Both the position numbers and the translations under genes were made by a program. A stretch of DNA of 64,000 nt, taken from Micromonospora pallida (GTDB taxonomy: Bacteria; Actinomycetota; Actinomycetes; Mycobacteriales; Micromonosporaceae). Location of the stretch: NCBI RefSeq assembly GCF_900090325.1, contig NZ_FMHW01000002.1, positions 2,294,001 through 2,358,000 of the forward strand, in the 5' to 3' direction. The notes below the pieces were generated by a model, which saw only the letters and a list, made by a program, of their open reading frames with translations, was not told the DNA's origin and ran no database searches. Each line of letters opens with the position of its first letter. Position 1 is the stretch's first letter. This document shows, piece after piece, positions 9,178 to 17,996 of the stretch.

Positions 9178-10919
9178 CGGATCTCCTGCATCTGGTGAGC
9201 CGCCTGCACGGTCCGGGCCAGTCCGGCCGGTGTCGGGTCCAGATAGAACGCCAGTGGGGACACCTCGACGCCGTGCGCCTGCCGGAGTTCCGCGAGGATC
9301 TGCACGCCGAGCAGCGAGTGGCCGCCGAGTTCGAAGAAGTCGTCGTCGGCGCCGACGGCGTCGAGGCCCATGAGGTCCTCCCACATCCGCGTGATGGTCA
9401 GCTCCAGCTCGGTAGCCGGTGCCCGGTGGTCGGCGCTCACCTCCGGCCGACCGTGGGACGGCCAGTTGGCCAGGGCTGTCCGGTCGACCTTGCCGTTCGC
9501 CGTCAGCGGCAGTGCGTCCACCATGGTCAGCCGGGCCGGCACGGCGAACGACGGCAGCACCGCGGTCAGCCGTCTGCGCAGTTCCGGCACGGACACGGTG
9601 CCGGTGACAAAGGCCGCGAGGCGCCGCCCCCCGCTCATGTCGTCCTGCACCACGACCGCGGCACTCGTCACGCCCGGCACGTCCGCCGCCACCGCCTCCA
9701 CCTCGGCCGGCTCGACCCGGAACCCTCGGATCTTGACCTGCTGGTCCCGCCGACCGACGAACTCCACCTGCCCACCGGTACGCCGGACGAGGTCGCCGGT
9801 GCGGTACATGCGCGATCCGGGGGTGGCGGCGAACGGGTCGGCGACGAAGCGGGTCGCGGTGAGGGCGGGGTCACCGAGGTATCCGTGGGCGAGGCCGGTC
9901 CCGCCGACGTACAGTTCGCCGACCTGACCGTCGTCCACCGGGTCGAGCCGATCGTCCAGGACGTACGCGGTGGTGCCGCGGATCGGCCGCCCGATCGGCA
10001 CCGTGCTGCCGGTGACCACGGAGTCCATCCGGTGGCAGGTGCTGAAGGTGGTGTTCTCCGTCGGCCCGTACCCGTTGATCACCACCGTGTCGGGCAGCGC
10101 CGCCACGGCACGGTTCACGTGCGGTACGGACAGGACGTCCCCGCCGGCCAGCAGGTGCCGCAGCCCGCGCAGGCCCTCGAGGCCGACCTCGACGACCCGG
10201 TGGAACAGGCCGGCGGTGAGCCAGAGCACCGTGGCACGCTGCGCCGCGACGTAGGCGCACAGCTCCTCCGGTGCGAGGTCGCCCGGCGGTGGGATGACCA
10301 GACAGGCCCCGTTCAGCAGCGGGGCCCACACCTCCAGCGTCGACGCGTCGAACGCCAGCGGCGCGTACTGGACGAACACGTCGTCGGGGCGGACCGGCAG
10401 AAAGCCGTTCTCCACCACCAGCCGCAGCACGGCCTGGTGCGGTACGCACACCCCCTTGGGGCGGCCGGTGGACCCGGAGGTGTAGGCGAGGTAGGCGAGA
10501 TGGTCCGGGCCGGCGTGGTGGTCGGGGGACGCGACCGGCCCTTCGTCCACGACGTCCTCCACCGTCAGGCCCCGGCAGCCCGTCGGCAGGTCGGACATCC
10601 CCGAGGACGTGGTGAGCACCAGGTCGACGGCCGCGTCGCGCAGGATCGCGGCGCGGCGCTGCGGTGGATAGCGTTCGTCGAGCGCGACGTACGCGGCGCC
10701 GCACCGGAGGACAGCCAGCAGGCCGACCACGGCTGCGGCGGAACGGGGCAGGTGCACGCCGACCACCGCCCCCGGTACGGTGCCCGCCCGCTGCAACCGG
10801 CGGGCGAACCGGTCGACGCGGCGGTGCAGTTCGCCGTAGGTCAGCTCACCGTCCCAGGCCCGTACGGCCGGCCGGGCGGAATACCGTGCGGCGATCTGCT
10901 GGAACAGCTCGTCCATCAT
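9174..10919 (-). CDS. NRPS A-T protein, valine-like specificity
   Basis: A 581-residue adenylation plus carrier protein. Seen: A3 ([11 protein letters not shown], about 147-157), A5 (NGYGPTEN), A7/A8 ([10 protein letters not shown] ... KIRGFRVEP), A10 (ANGKVDR) and carrier LGGHSLL with Ser535. Reading the pocket by hand against the GrsA frame gives the code DALWLGGTFK. This is two conservative changes from the known valine code DAFWIGGTFK, so valine or a similar branched residue is predicted. There is no C domain, so the protein delivers its residue to a C domain on another chain. Either of two adjacent ATGs (10919, 10916) may start it; both overlap the thioesterase stop. Confidence 0.9.
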   Translation of the reverse strand: MMDELFQQIAARYSARPAVRAWDGELTYGELHRRVDRFARRLQRAGTVPGAVVGVHLPRSAAAVVGLLAVLRCGAAYVALDERYPPQRRAAILRDAAVDLVLTTSSGMSDLPTGCRGLTVEDVVDEGPVASPDHHAGPDHLAYLAYTSGSTGRPKGVCVPHQAVLRLVVENGFLPVRPDDVFVQYAPLAFDASTLEVWAPLLNGACLVIPPPGDLAPEELCAYVAAQRATVLWLTAGLFHRVVEVGLEGLRGLRHLLAGGDVLSVPHVNRAVAALPDTVVINGYGPTENTTFSTCHRMDSVVTGSTVPIGRPIRGTTAYVLDDRLDPVDDGQVGELYVGGTGLAHGYLGDPALTATRFVADPFAATPGSRMYRTGDLVRRTGGQVEFVGRRDQQVKIRGFRVEPAEVEAVAADVPGVTSAAVVVQDDMSGGRRLAAFVTGTVSVPELRRRLTAVLPSFAVPARLTMVDALPLTANGKVDRTALANWPSHGRPEVSADHRAPATELELTITRMWEDLMGLDAVGADDDFFELGGHSLLGVQILAELRQAHGVEVSPLAFYLDPTPAGLARTVQAAHQMQEIR

Positions 10920-11653
10920 CGCGTGGCACGCTCCCCCAGTCGCGCCGCCAGCAGGGCGAGCAGCGGTTCGGGTGCGCTCAGGAACTCGTAGTGGCCCCCC
11001 GCGAGGACGTCGAACCGCACGTCGTCGCTGTAGTGCTGCCATCCGCGCAGCTCAGCCTCGGTCACCTCGGGGTCGTCGGCCCAGTGCAGCACCGTGACGG
11101 CCATCGGGACCGGTGCCGGCTCGTCGAGTCGGTAGTAACGGTTGGCCTCGAGGTCCGCACGCAGTACCGCCATGCTGAGTGCCAGCATCGCGGGGTCGGG
11201 CTGACCGCCGCGCCGCACCGTGAGGGCGGCCAGTTCGTCGAGCAGTTCCTCGTCGGTGAGGGTCAGGAACCGATCGTGCGGGCAGTGGTGCGGAGCGACC
11301 TGGGCCGAGACCACGAGGCTGGCCGGGAACGGCATCCGGTCGACGGGCAGGCGACGTGCCGTCTCGTACGCCGGTAACGCCCCGGCACAGTGCCCGAAGA
11401 AGGCGAACGGTCGGTCGAGCAGCGGTAGCAGTTGTTCGGCCAGCACGTCCGCCAACTGCGCGTAACTGCGGTAGTGGGGTTCCCGGACACGGTTCTCCCG
11501 GCCAGGTAGCTGCACCAGGCACACCTCGATGCCGTCGATCCAGCGGGGCCACTGGTTGAACATCGACGCACCCATACCGGAGTACGGGAAGCAGAAGATG
11601 CGGCCGACGGACTCGTCGGACGGGTCGCGCAGCAGCCAGCGGTTACGCTTCAC
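10916..11653 (-). CDS. Type II thioesterase with cysteine nucleophile
   Basis: An alpha/beta hydrolase of about 245 residues, in the RifR/GrsT class of external thioesterases. The nucleophile elbow reads GHCAG, with Cys89 where GHSxG is usual. The acid (HWADDPE) and the catalytic His (GGHYEFLS) are present. Classical members clear misacylated carrier domains; a Cys nucleophile also occurs in some thioesterases that release unusual products. GTG at 11653 has a G-rich stretch upstream and is preferred to the in-frame GTG at 11668. Codon 93 (11375-11377) is TTA. It overlaps the A-T gene. Confidence 0.83.
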   Translation of the reverse strand: MKRNRWLLRDPSDESVGRIFCFPYSGMGASMFNQWPRWIDGIEVCLVQLPGRENRVREPHYRSYAQLADVLAEQLLPLLDRPFAFFGHCAGALPAYETARRLPVDRMPFPASLVVSAQVAPHHCPHDRFLTLTDEELLDELAALTVRRGGQPDPAMLALSMAVLRADLEANRYYRLDEPAPVPMAVTVLHWADDPEVTEAELRGWQHYSDDVRFDVLAGGHYEFLSAPEPLLALLAARLGERATR

Positions 11654-11701
11654 GACCCGGCCCCCCACGGCGGCGGGCCGGGTGGTCGCCCAGCGAATGT
11701 G

Positions 11702-12517
11702 TCATCCGTCCTCTTCCTGCGTCGGGTACATCGGTGCCGAGCCGGTCCCGCACAGCAGAGGTAGCTGCTGGCGGATGAGATCGCCGAGCTGCGCTGCCCG
11801 GTCGCGGTAGTAGAAGTGGTCACCAGGCAGCAGGACGGTGGTCGCGGGCCCGAGGGTCAGCTCCTCCCAGCCGCGCAGGTGCTCGGAAGTGATGTCGGGG
11901 TCGGCGTCTCCGGCGACGACGAACATCGGGCAGGTCAGGGGTTGCGGCGACTCGACGTGCCGCGCAGCCAGCAGCGTGTCGGAGCGGAGCGCCTGGATCG
12001 CGAGGCGCCGCATCTCCGGGTCGTCGAGGATCTCCTCGGTGACGCCGTTCTCCGCCCGGAGGACGGCGACCCACTGTTCGACGCCGCGTGATTCGATCTC
12101 GTCGGCGCGCAGTTTCCGGAACGCCGTCGGCAGGGCCGACGAGATCACCAGAAGTTCGACGTGACGGCCGGATCGGGTGAGCCGGTGTGCCAACTCGAAG
12201 CAGAGCAGCCCGCCCAGGCTGTGCCCGAGGAGCACCAGGTTGCCGGTGGTGTGCTGGTCGATGTCCTGCGCCAGCTGATCGGCGAGATCGTGCAGGCTGG
12301 CCGTGGGCGGCTCACCGATGCGTGGTCCCCGTGCCGGGTACTGGAGGACGAGCGTCTCGTCGGCGGTGGGTGCCAGGTGCCGCAGCAACTCGTGTACGGA
12401 GTAGGCGCTGCCGCCGCCGTACGGCGCCACCACCACGGTACGGGTGGTGGGGCGGCTGGGCTCGCTGGCATCGCCGCGGTACCGCCACAGCCCACGCGTT
12501 ATCGGCTCCAGCGCCAT
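11702..12517 (-). CDS. Alpha/beta-hydrolase thioesterase
   Basis: A 271-residue thioesterase and the first gene of the minus-strand operon. The nucleophile motif is GHSLGG (Ser100). The acid lies in VVAGDADPDI and the His in LLPGDHFYY. It is longer than, and distinct from, the neighbouring thioesterase, and looks like a releasing or sialyltransferase-style GrsT family member acting in trans. The synthetases in view lack an integral TE domain, so one of these two may release the product. GAGAG 8 bp before ATG 12517 supports that start over GTG 12526. Its promoter region holds the 11-bp repeats described separately. Confidence 0.83.
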   Translation of the reverse strand: MALEPITRGLWRYRGDASEPSRPTTRTVVVAPYGGGSAYSVHELLRHLAPTADETLVLQYPARGPRIGEPPTASLHDLADQLAQDIDQHTTGNLVLLGHSLGGLLCFELAHRLTRSGRHVELLVISSALPTAFRKLRADEIESRGVEQWVAVLRAENGVTEEILDDPEMRRLAIQALRSDTLLAARHVESPQPLTCPMFVVAGDADPDITSEHLRGWEELTLGPATTVLLPGDHFYYRDRAAQLGDLIRQQLPLLCGTGSAPMYPTQEEDG

Positions 12518-12567
12518 GCGGCACACTCTCTTTCATCAATGGATCTCGGCCCAGTGAAGCACTCGGC

Positions 12568-12596
12568 TGTGGAACCACTGTGGAATCGGCGTGGAA
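12568..12596. promoter_or_regulatory. Candidate SARP operator: three heptamers with 11-bp period
   Basis: TGTGGAA (12568-12574), TGTGGAA (12579-12585) and CGTGGAA (12590-12596) are direct repeats starting exactly 11 bp apart. SARP activators are known to bind direct heptamers spaced by one helical turn near the -35 region. On the minus strand the motif reads TTCCACA/G, and the thioesterase start is 51 bp further on. The site lies in the 354-bp gap between the divergent synthetase operons (12518-12871). Apart from this and the hairpins at 12658-12702, nothing else was recognised in that gap. Confidence 0.6.
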
Positions 12597-12657
12597 GGCA
12601 ACGGCCGGTCCTCGGTCGGGGAGACACGTCGGGGCAGCCGGCCCGCGCGGTGCCGAA

Positions 12658-12702
12658 CCTCCACCGATGGTGGAGGCTCAGCGCTCGTCCTCCACCATCG
12701 GT
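12658..12702. promoter_or_regulatory. Two overlapping, mutually exclusive hairpins
   Basis: A short hairpin (CCTCCACC at 12658-12665, loop GAT, GGTGGAGG at 12669-12676) overlaps a longer perfect 14-bp stem (ACCGATGGTGGAGG at 12663-12676 with CCTCCACCATCGGT at 12689-12702, 12-nt loop). Both use the same central arm, so only one can form at a time. Its place in the leader side of the A-T-C gene could make it an attenuator, or the repeats could be protein-binding sites. Confidence 0.45.
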
Positions 12703-12871
12703 TGAAGACAGGCCGCCGCATCAACGACATGATCGGAGAACTCGCCGGGCCGCTGTTCTCCGGTGCGCGGCTGGGCCGTGCCGCAACGGCACTGGCCGAG
12801 CAGGCACCGCCGAACTGGCCGGGCTCACCGTCAGCGCCGTGCTTGCGTCACCGCGAGTAAAGGGGATGAGC

Positions 12872-15800
12872 ATGACCCCAACCGAATCGCGCCGTAGTGT
12901 CGGGGGCGGGGCCGAGACCCTGCTGGCCGGCTTCGCCCACTCCGTGCGTCGTCACCGCGACCGGACTGCCGTCGTCGCGGACGGGCGAGTGCTCACCTAC
13001 ACCGAACTGGACCAGGCCGCCGAGGCGCTGGCCGCGCACATTCAGGCCCGGACCGTCGTTCCTGGCGCCCACGTCGGCATCTACCTGCCCCGTACCGCTG
13101 ACCTGGTCTTGGCGGCGATCGCGGTGATCAAGGCGGGCTGCTCGTACATTCCGCTCGATCCGGCGAACCCCCGGGCCCGGCTGGAACGCATCCTCGCCGT
13201 GGCCGAACCCTCCCTGGTCATCACGACGAGCGACCTGGCGGGCGACCTGCCACCGGGCACCGCGGTGATCCGGCTGGACCATGACCGACCAGGGGATCTG
13301 CGCTACTCACCGCCGTCGGTGGCTCCCTCCGCCTGCGCGTACATGATCTTCACTTCGGGCACGACCGGCCAGCCCAAGGGCGTGCGGATATCCCACGACA
13401 ACGTTCTCCATCTGTTCGACGCGATGGATGCACTCTTCGCGTCCGATGGTCACGACGTGTGGTCGATGTTCCATTCCTTCGCGTTCGACTTCGCTGTCTG
13501 GGAGATGTGGGGGCCGCTGCTCCACGGCGGTTCCGTGGTCGTCGTACCGGAGCCCGTCGTCCGCGACCCGGCCGCGTTCCGGAAACTGCTGCGGGACCAG
13601 AGAGTGACGGTGCTCAGCCAGACGCCGACCGCCTTCACCCAGTTCGTCGCCGAGGAGCTGAAGCACGACGACAGGTTGTCGGTGCGCCGGGTCGTGCTGG
13701 GCGGCGAGGCGCTGCGCTTCTCCAGCCTGGCGCCGTGGGTCGCCAAGTACGGTGACGAGGCCGTCGAGCTTATCAACCTGTACGGCATCACCGAGACGAC
13801 CGTCATCTCCTCCTACCGGCGGATACACGAAGCCGACCTGCGCCAGGGGGCGAGCCTCATCGGGGTACCGCTGCCGAACTCCTCCTTCCTGCTGGTCGAC
13901 GACCACCTCCGTCCGGTACCAGCAGGCGACATGGGTGAGATCGTCATCATCGGTCCGGGTGTCGGACTCGGGTACCACGCGCAGCCGGAGCTGACCCGGC
14001 AACGGTTCATCGAGCTGACCGACGCTGACGGGCAGGCCACCCGTGGCTACCGTTCAGGTGACCTCGCCCGGCTCCGACCGGACGGCGACTTCGAATACCT
14101 GGGTCGGGCCGACGACCAGGTCAAGATCCGCGGGCTCCGGATCGAGCTCGGCGAGGTCGAGGCCGCGCTGGTCCGGCATCCGGCGGTACACGCCGGCGCG
14201 GTGGCCGTCCGCACCCTGCCGACCGGGGACGAGGCCCTCGTCGGATACGTCGTGCCCGCCGACGGGACAGCGCCGGACCCGCGTCGGCTCCGCGACGACC
14301 TCTCGCTGGTCCTGCCCGGGTACATGGTGCCGGCGACGTTCGTGCTGCTGGACGTTCTTCCCCACACCGTCAACGGAAAGCTCGACCGGACGGCCCTGCC
14401 GGACCCGGTCCTGGCCGCCGTCGCCAGTCGCGCGCCACGGTCGTTGGTGGAGGAGCTGCTCTGTCAGCTCTTCGCCCAGGTGCTCGGCCGCCCCGTGGTG
14501 GACCCGGACGACAACTTCTTCGTACTGGGGGGACACTCGCTGTCCGCTGTTCGCCTGGTCAGGCGGATCAGAGCGGTCCTCGGCCTGGAGGTGAGCATCC
14601 AGGAGCTGTTCGCGTCGCCCACCGTCGCCGCCCTCGCCGCGAAGAGGACCGCCGCGGCCGACCGTCCTCCACTGGTCCGACAGAACCACCGCGACGCGGT
14701 GCCCCTGTCGACCGCGCAGCGGTATCTCTGGTCCCGGCACCAGACGGCCGGCGATCAGGGGGCGTACGTGCTCCACCTGACCGGTCGGGTCGACGTGGCG
14801 GCGCTGGACGCCGCGCTCACGGATGTCGTACGCCGGCACGCCGTGCTCCGGACCCTGTTCCCGGAAGAGCACGGCACGCCGGTCGCGCGGACCGCCGACG
14901 CCGACGCGGTCCAGCCGCTGTTGGTCGTCGATCACGTCACCGGGGAGAAGCTGGCCGACTCCGTCGCGGCGGTCGCCGAGGAGCCCTTCGACCTCCAGCG
15001 GAATCCCGCCGTCCGGGCCAGGCTGTTCGTCGTGGACGAGAACCGCTCGGCGGTGGTGCTCGTCCTGCACCACATCGCCGCCGACGAGTGGTCGTGGCAG
15101 CCGCTGCTGCGCGACCTGGCCGAGGCGTACGGTGCCCGGCTCGCCGGGCACCCGCCATCCTGGCAGCCGCTGCCGGTGCAGTACGCCGACCACGTCCGGT
15201 GGCAGCAGGAGCTGCTGGGCGACGCCGACGATCCGGACAGCGTCGTGGCGCGGCAGTCGGCCTTCTGGACGGGCTACCTGGACGGCATGCCGGACGCGCT
15301 CGCGCTGCCGTACGACCGGACCGGGGCGACCGACTCGCGGTCGGGCATCGACCCGGTCGTGGTCGACATCGACGCCGACCTGCATGCCCGGCTCGCCGGA
15401 CTGGCCGGTGCCAGCGGCACGACCGTCACCATGGTGCTGAAGGCGTCGGTGGCCGCACTGCTGACCCGGGTCGGCGCGGGCACCGATCTGCCGCTCGCGG
15501 TCACGGTGCCCGGTCGGGCCGAGGCCGCCCTGGAACAGCTCGTCGGACCCTTCGCCAACACGCTGGTCACCCGCGTGGACACCGGCGGCGACCCGACCTT
15601 CGCGGAACTGCTGGTCCGGGTGCGGACCGCGGAGCTGGCCGCACACGCGCACCAGGACCTGCCCTTCGAACGGCTGGTCGAGCAGCTCGACCCGGTGCGC
15701 TCGACCGGCCGCCATCCGCTGGCCCAGGTCATGACGGGCGGCCGACCCACGATGCCCTGCGGCGTCGACCTGCCCGGCCTCGGCGTGGCGGCGGAGCCGA

Positions 15801-16015
15801 TCGGCACGCACACCGCGGTATTCGACCTGTCGTACCGGTTCGTGGAACGACGCGACGCGGACGGCCAGCCGCAGGGGGTGCTCGGCTCGGTGGAGTACCG
15901 AGCCGACCTGTTCCGCCGGGAGACCGTGGAGCGGCTCGCGGCGGATCTGGCAGGTCTGTTGGCACAGGTGGCCGCTCACCCCGCCGCTCGGCTGAGTCAG
16001 CTCGACGCCCGGTGA
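12872..16015 (+). CDS. NRPS A-T-C protein, threonine-like specificity
   Basis: A 1047-residue synthetase: adenylation (about 15-510), carrier (LGGHSLS, Ser556) and a C-terminal condensation domain (about 595-1045) with HHIAADEW (His733, His734, Asp738). A-domain landmarks are FTSGTTGQPKG, LYGITETT, RSGDLARL and NGKLDR. The pocket read by hand is DFWSVGLVIK, closest to threonine codes such as DFWNVGMVHK. No module follows the final C domain in this chain. AGGGG with 6-nt spacing favours ATG 12872 over ATG 12866. It is divergent from the minus-strand operon, and the intervening region may control both. Confidence 0.9.
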   Translation: MTPTESRRSVGGGAETLLAGFAHSVRRHRDRTAVVADGRVLTYTELDQAAEALAAHIQARTVVPGAHVGIYLPRTADLVLAAIAVIKAGCSYIPLDPANPRARLERILAVAEPSLVITTSDLAGDLPPGTAVIRLDHDRPGDLRYSPPSVAPSACAYMIFTSGTTGQPKGVRISHDNVLHLFDAMDALFASDGHDVWSMFHSFAFDFAVWEMWGPLLHGGSVVVVPEPVVRDPAAFRKLLRDQRVTVLSQTPTAFTQFVAEELKHDDRLSVRRVVLGGEALRFSSLAPWVAKYGDEAVELINLYGITETTVISSYRRIHEADLRQGASLIGVPLPNSSFLLVDDHLRPVPAGDMGEIVIIGPGVGLGYHAQPELTRQRFIELTDADGQATRGYRSGDLARLRPDGDFEYLGRADDQVKIRGLRIELGEVEAALVRHPAVHAGAVAVRTLPTGDEALVGYVVPADGTAPDPRRLRDDLSLVLPGYMVPATFVLLDVLPHTVNGKLDRTALPDPVLAAVASRAPRSLVEELLCQLFAQVLGRPVVDPDDNFFVLGGHSLSAVRLVRRIRAVLGLEVSIQELFASPTVAALAAKRTAAADRPPLVRQNHRDAVPLSTAQRYLWSRHQTAGDQGAYVLHLTGRVDVAALDAALTDVVRRHAVLRTLFPEEHGTPVARTADADAVQPLLVVDHVTGEKLADSVAAVAEEPFDLQRNPAVRARLFVVDENRSAVVLVLHHIAADEWSWQPLLRDLAEAYGARLAGHPPSWQPLPVQYADHVRWQQELLGDADDPDSVVARQSAFWTGYLDGMPDALALPYDRTGATDSRSGIDPVVVDIDADLHARLAGLAGASGTTVTMVLKASVAALLTRVGAGTDLPLAVTVPGRAEAALEQLVGPFANTLVTRVDTGGDPTFAELLVRVRTAELAAHAHQDLPFERLVEQLDPVRSTGRHPLAQVMTGGRPTMPCGVDLPGLGVAAEPIGTHTAVFDLSYRFVERRDADGQPQGVLGSVEYRADLFRRETVERLAADLAGLLAQVAAHPAARLSQLDAR

Positions 16016-16147
16016 GCCCCACCGGCGAACCAAGGGCTCAGGGACATCCTGGACCAGAGAATCGCCCAAACAAATCGACAGATTGCAATATACGGGAGTC
16101 GACTGGATCGCTACGCTGTGGCGAAGCAGCTGCGGAGGAGATCCAGT

Positions 16148-17224
16148 ATGACCAATATCCTGGGGCGGCTCGCGGCAGCGGTCGTCGTTGCTGTCGTATT
16201 GCCGGTGAGCGTCGCGGCGACGCCCGCCGCCGCAGCGGTGCCGCCCGGCACGGTGTCCGGCATCGACGTGTCCACCTGGCAGGCCGGCATCGACTTCGTC
16301 GACGTCCGGGCCGACGGCTACCAGTTCGCCATCGTGAAGGCCGGCGGCTCCCAACTGTCCGACGGGCCGTACATCGGCTCGCAGTACGCGATCCAGGTCA
16401 ACGGCGCACGGGCGGCGGGGCTCCGGGTCGGCCACTACTGGCTGGCCGGAGACTTCCAGACCCCCGTGCAGGCCGCCGACTACTTCGCCGACCACCTGCA
16501 CGACTACCGACCCGGTGACGTGATCGCGCTGGACAACGAGGTGCTCGACGACTCGACGAGGCTGTGGAACGACGCCGACGTCGTGACGTTCTTCCAGCGC
16601 ATGCGCGACCGGGTCGGCAACCATGTGCCCTGGGTGTACATGGGCGCGGCCGACCTGCGCTCGAGGACGTGGCCGCAGACGATCGCCGCCGGCGTGAAAC
16701 TCTGGGTGGCGATGTGGGGCGCCAACAACGGCAGCTACCCCGGCGAGCCGAACCTGGGCGGCGCCTATCCGACCTGGAGCGCCCACCAGTACACCTCGGC
16801 GGGCTCGACCGGCGGGATCGCACGGGTGGATCTGAACGTGGCCAAGCCGGAGGCGTTCGAGATCGTCGACGACCTGCCGACCGACCCGCCGCCGGACGAC
16901 CCGCTGCCCAAGACCACCACCGAGCAGGACGGCGTACCCGGCCCGGTGATGTGGATGCGCGCCCAGAACTGGCTGTCGATGGAGTTCGGCTACACCGGTC
17001 CGATCGACGGCGTGCCCGGGGTGAACACGTACGCGGCCCTGCAACGGGCCATGCGCGGCTACGGCTACACCGGCCCCATCGACGGCGTGCCGGGTACGAA
17101 CACCTGGAAGGCGGTGCAGCGACTCGCCGCCGGCTGGGGCTACACCGGCCCGATCGACGGGGTGATGGGGCCGAACTCGTGGCGCGGCTTCGCCCGGTTC
17201 CTCAACCAGGACCGGTGGGACTGA
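16148..17224 (+). CDS. Secreted GH25 lysozyme (N-acetylmuramidase) with C-terminal wall-binding repeats
   Basis: A 358-residue exported protein. A signal peptide (MTNILGRLAAAVVVAVVLPV ... AAAA) precedes a GH25 domain (about 35-235) that starts with GIDVSTWQ and carries the catalytic Asp/Glu pair in IALDNE. A Pro/Asp linker leads to three 25-residue repeats of the type GYTGPIDGVPGxNT, resembling Streptomyces muramidase/peptidoglycan-binding repeats. It cleaves peptidoglycan between MurNAc and GlcNAc. GGAGGAG 7 nt before ATG 16148 decides the start. It lies 132 bp after the NRPS and is probably not part of it. Confidence 0.92.
   Translation: MTNILGRLAAAVVVAVVLPVSVAATPAAAAVPPGTVSGIDVSTWQAGIDFVDVRADGYQFAIVKAGGSQLSDGPYIGSQYAIQVNGARAAGLRVGHYWLAGDFQTPVQAADYFADHLHDYRPGDVIALDNEVLDDSTRLWNDADVVTFFQRMRDRVGNHVPWVYMGAADLRSRTWPQTIAAGVKLWVAMWGANNGSYPGEPNLGGAYPTWSAHQYTSAGSTGGIARVDLNVAKPEAFEIVDDLPTDPPPDDPLPKTTTEQDGVPGPVMWMRAQNWLSMEFGYTGPIDGVPGVNTYAALQRAMRGYGYTGPIDGVPGTNTWKAVQRLAAGWGYTGPIDGVMGPNSWRGFARFLNQDRWD
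16988..17212 (+). repeat. Three tandem 75-bp repeats
   Basis: Three direct 75-bp units begin at 16988, 17063 and 17138. Each encodes 25 residues beginning GYTGPIDGV. The first 39 bases of each unit are nearly the same. They form the C-terminal wall-binding module of the lysozyme and could vary in number by recombination. Confidence 0.9.
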
Positions 17225-17244
17225 CGCCGACTACGCCGCATCGA

Positions 17245-17271
17245 GTGAGCGGGCCGCGCCGGTCCGCTCAC
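17245..17271. terminator. Hairpin between convergent genes
   Basis: GTGAGCGG (17245-17252) pairs perfectly with CCGCTCAC (17264-17271), plus one inner G-U pair, 20 bp after the lysozyme stop. There is no T-tract, as is usual for high-GC actinomycete terminators. Confidence 0.6.
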
Positions 17272-17301
17272 CCCGTCGAAGCACTCCCGTGCCCGCCACC
17301 T

Positions 17302-17340
17302 GGGCTGACGCACTACCGTCAGTGAGCGGCCCGTCAGCCC
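17302..17340. terminator. Second hairpin between convergent genes
   Basis: GGGCTGACG (17302-17310) pairs with CGTCAGCCC (17332-17340), overlapping the end of the DinB-fold gene. An alternative inner stem CTGACG/CGTCAG forms at 17305-17322. It probably terminates the minus-strand gene. Confidence 0.5.
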
Positions 17341-17996
17341 ATCCGCTCGCGCAGGATCGAGACGCCGTCACCGGAGAGTTCGTCGCAGTACGTGTCACGC
17401 CCGGTCATCGCCATCGTCAACGCGAGGGTGGTGCCCGACACCAGTGGGCCGGTGCCGCAGGCGAACGGGCCATCGGTGGCGACGAGCCGCAGCCCGCCGA
17501 TGCGTCCTTTCGCCACGACGACCTGGTCGGTTTTCCGGTAGTACTCGGCGACCCTGATGACCGTCTCGATCGGGTACGCGTGACGCAGCCCCAACGGCCG
17601 GCGGATGTCCTCACCGTGGACGATCGTCTCGCCGAGCATCGCCAGCAGCGGAAGCGGCGGCTTGGTACGGCTCATGACGACAGCGCGGAACCGCGCCAGC
17701 GTCTCGGCCGGGTCGGCGCCCAACTGCTCGTCGAGGCGCATCCTCACCTGCTTGTCGAAGTCGAACCGGCAGCGGACGACGCCGGCGAACCACTGCCAGC
17801 CGTTGAGGCTGGCGGCGGCGGTGAGGTGGGCGAGCACCTCGCGGACGGTGAACCCGGCGCACAGCGACGGCGTCGCGAACCGCTGCGCCGGCAGGTCGGC
17901 GAGGTTGGCCGCCAGGGCGGCGCGCTCGGCGTGGATGCGCGCCCAGGTGTCGCTCCCACGGTCGGCGCGGCGGCCCTCGTACTGCTGGTTGGTCAT
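17334..17996 (-). CDS. Maleylpyruvate isomerase N-terminal (DinB-fold) family protein
   Basis: A 220-residue protein of the mycothiol-dependent maleylpyruvate isomerase/DinB superfamily. The N-terminal helix bundle contains the typical LCAGFTVREVLAHLTAAA stretch, and a second conserved histidine appears in ETIVHGEDIRRPLG. These match the metal-binding histidines of the fold. Such actinobacterial proteins are thought to use mycothiol in isomerase or transferase reactions, but substrates are mostly unknown. ATG 17996 begins at the start of the conserved domain with AGGAAG upstream. It is monocistronic and convergent with the lysozyme gene. Confidence 0.8.
   Translation of the reverse strand: MTNQQYEGRRADRGSDTWARIHAERAALAANLADLPAQRFATPSLCAGFTVREVLAHLTAAASLNGWQWFAGVVRCRFDFDKQVRMRLDEQLGADPAETLARFRAVVMSRTKPPLPLLAMLGETIVHGEDIRRPLGLRHAYPIETVIRVAEYYRKTDQVVVAKGRIGGLRLVATDGPFACGTGPLVSGTTLALTMAMTGRDTYCDELSGDGVSILRERMG

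Noticed and set aside
14054..17044. A 996-codon open frame on the minus strand
   Set aside because: It runs antisense through the A-T-C synthetase and lysozyme, both of which have clear motifs. The translation is low-complexity Gly/Arg/Val/His text, typical of high-GC shadow frames.
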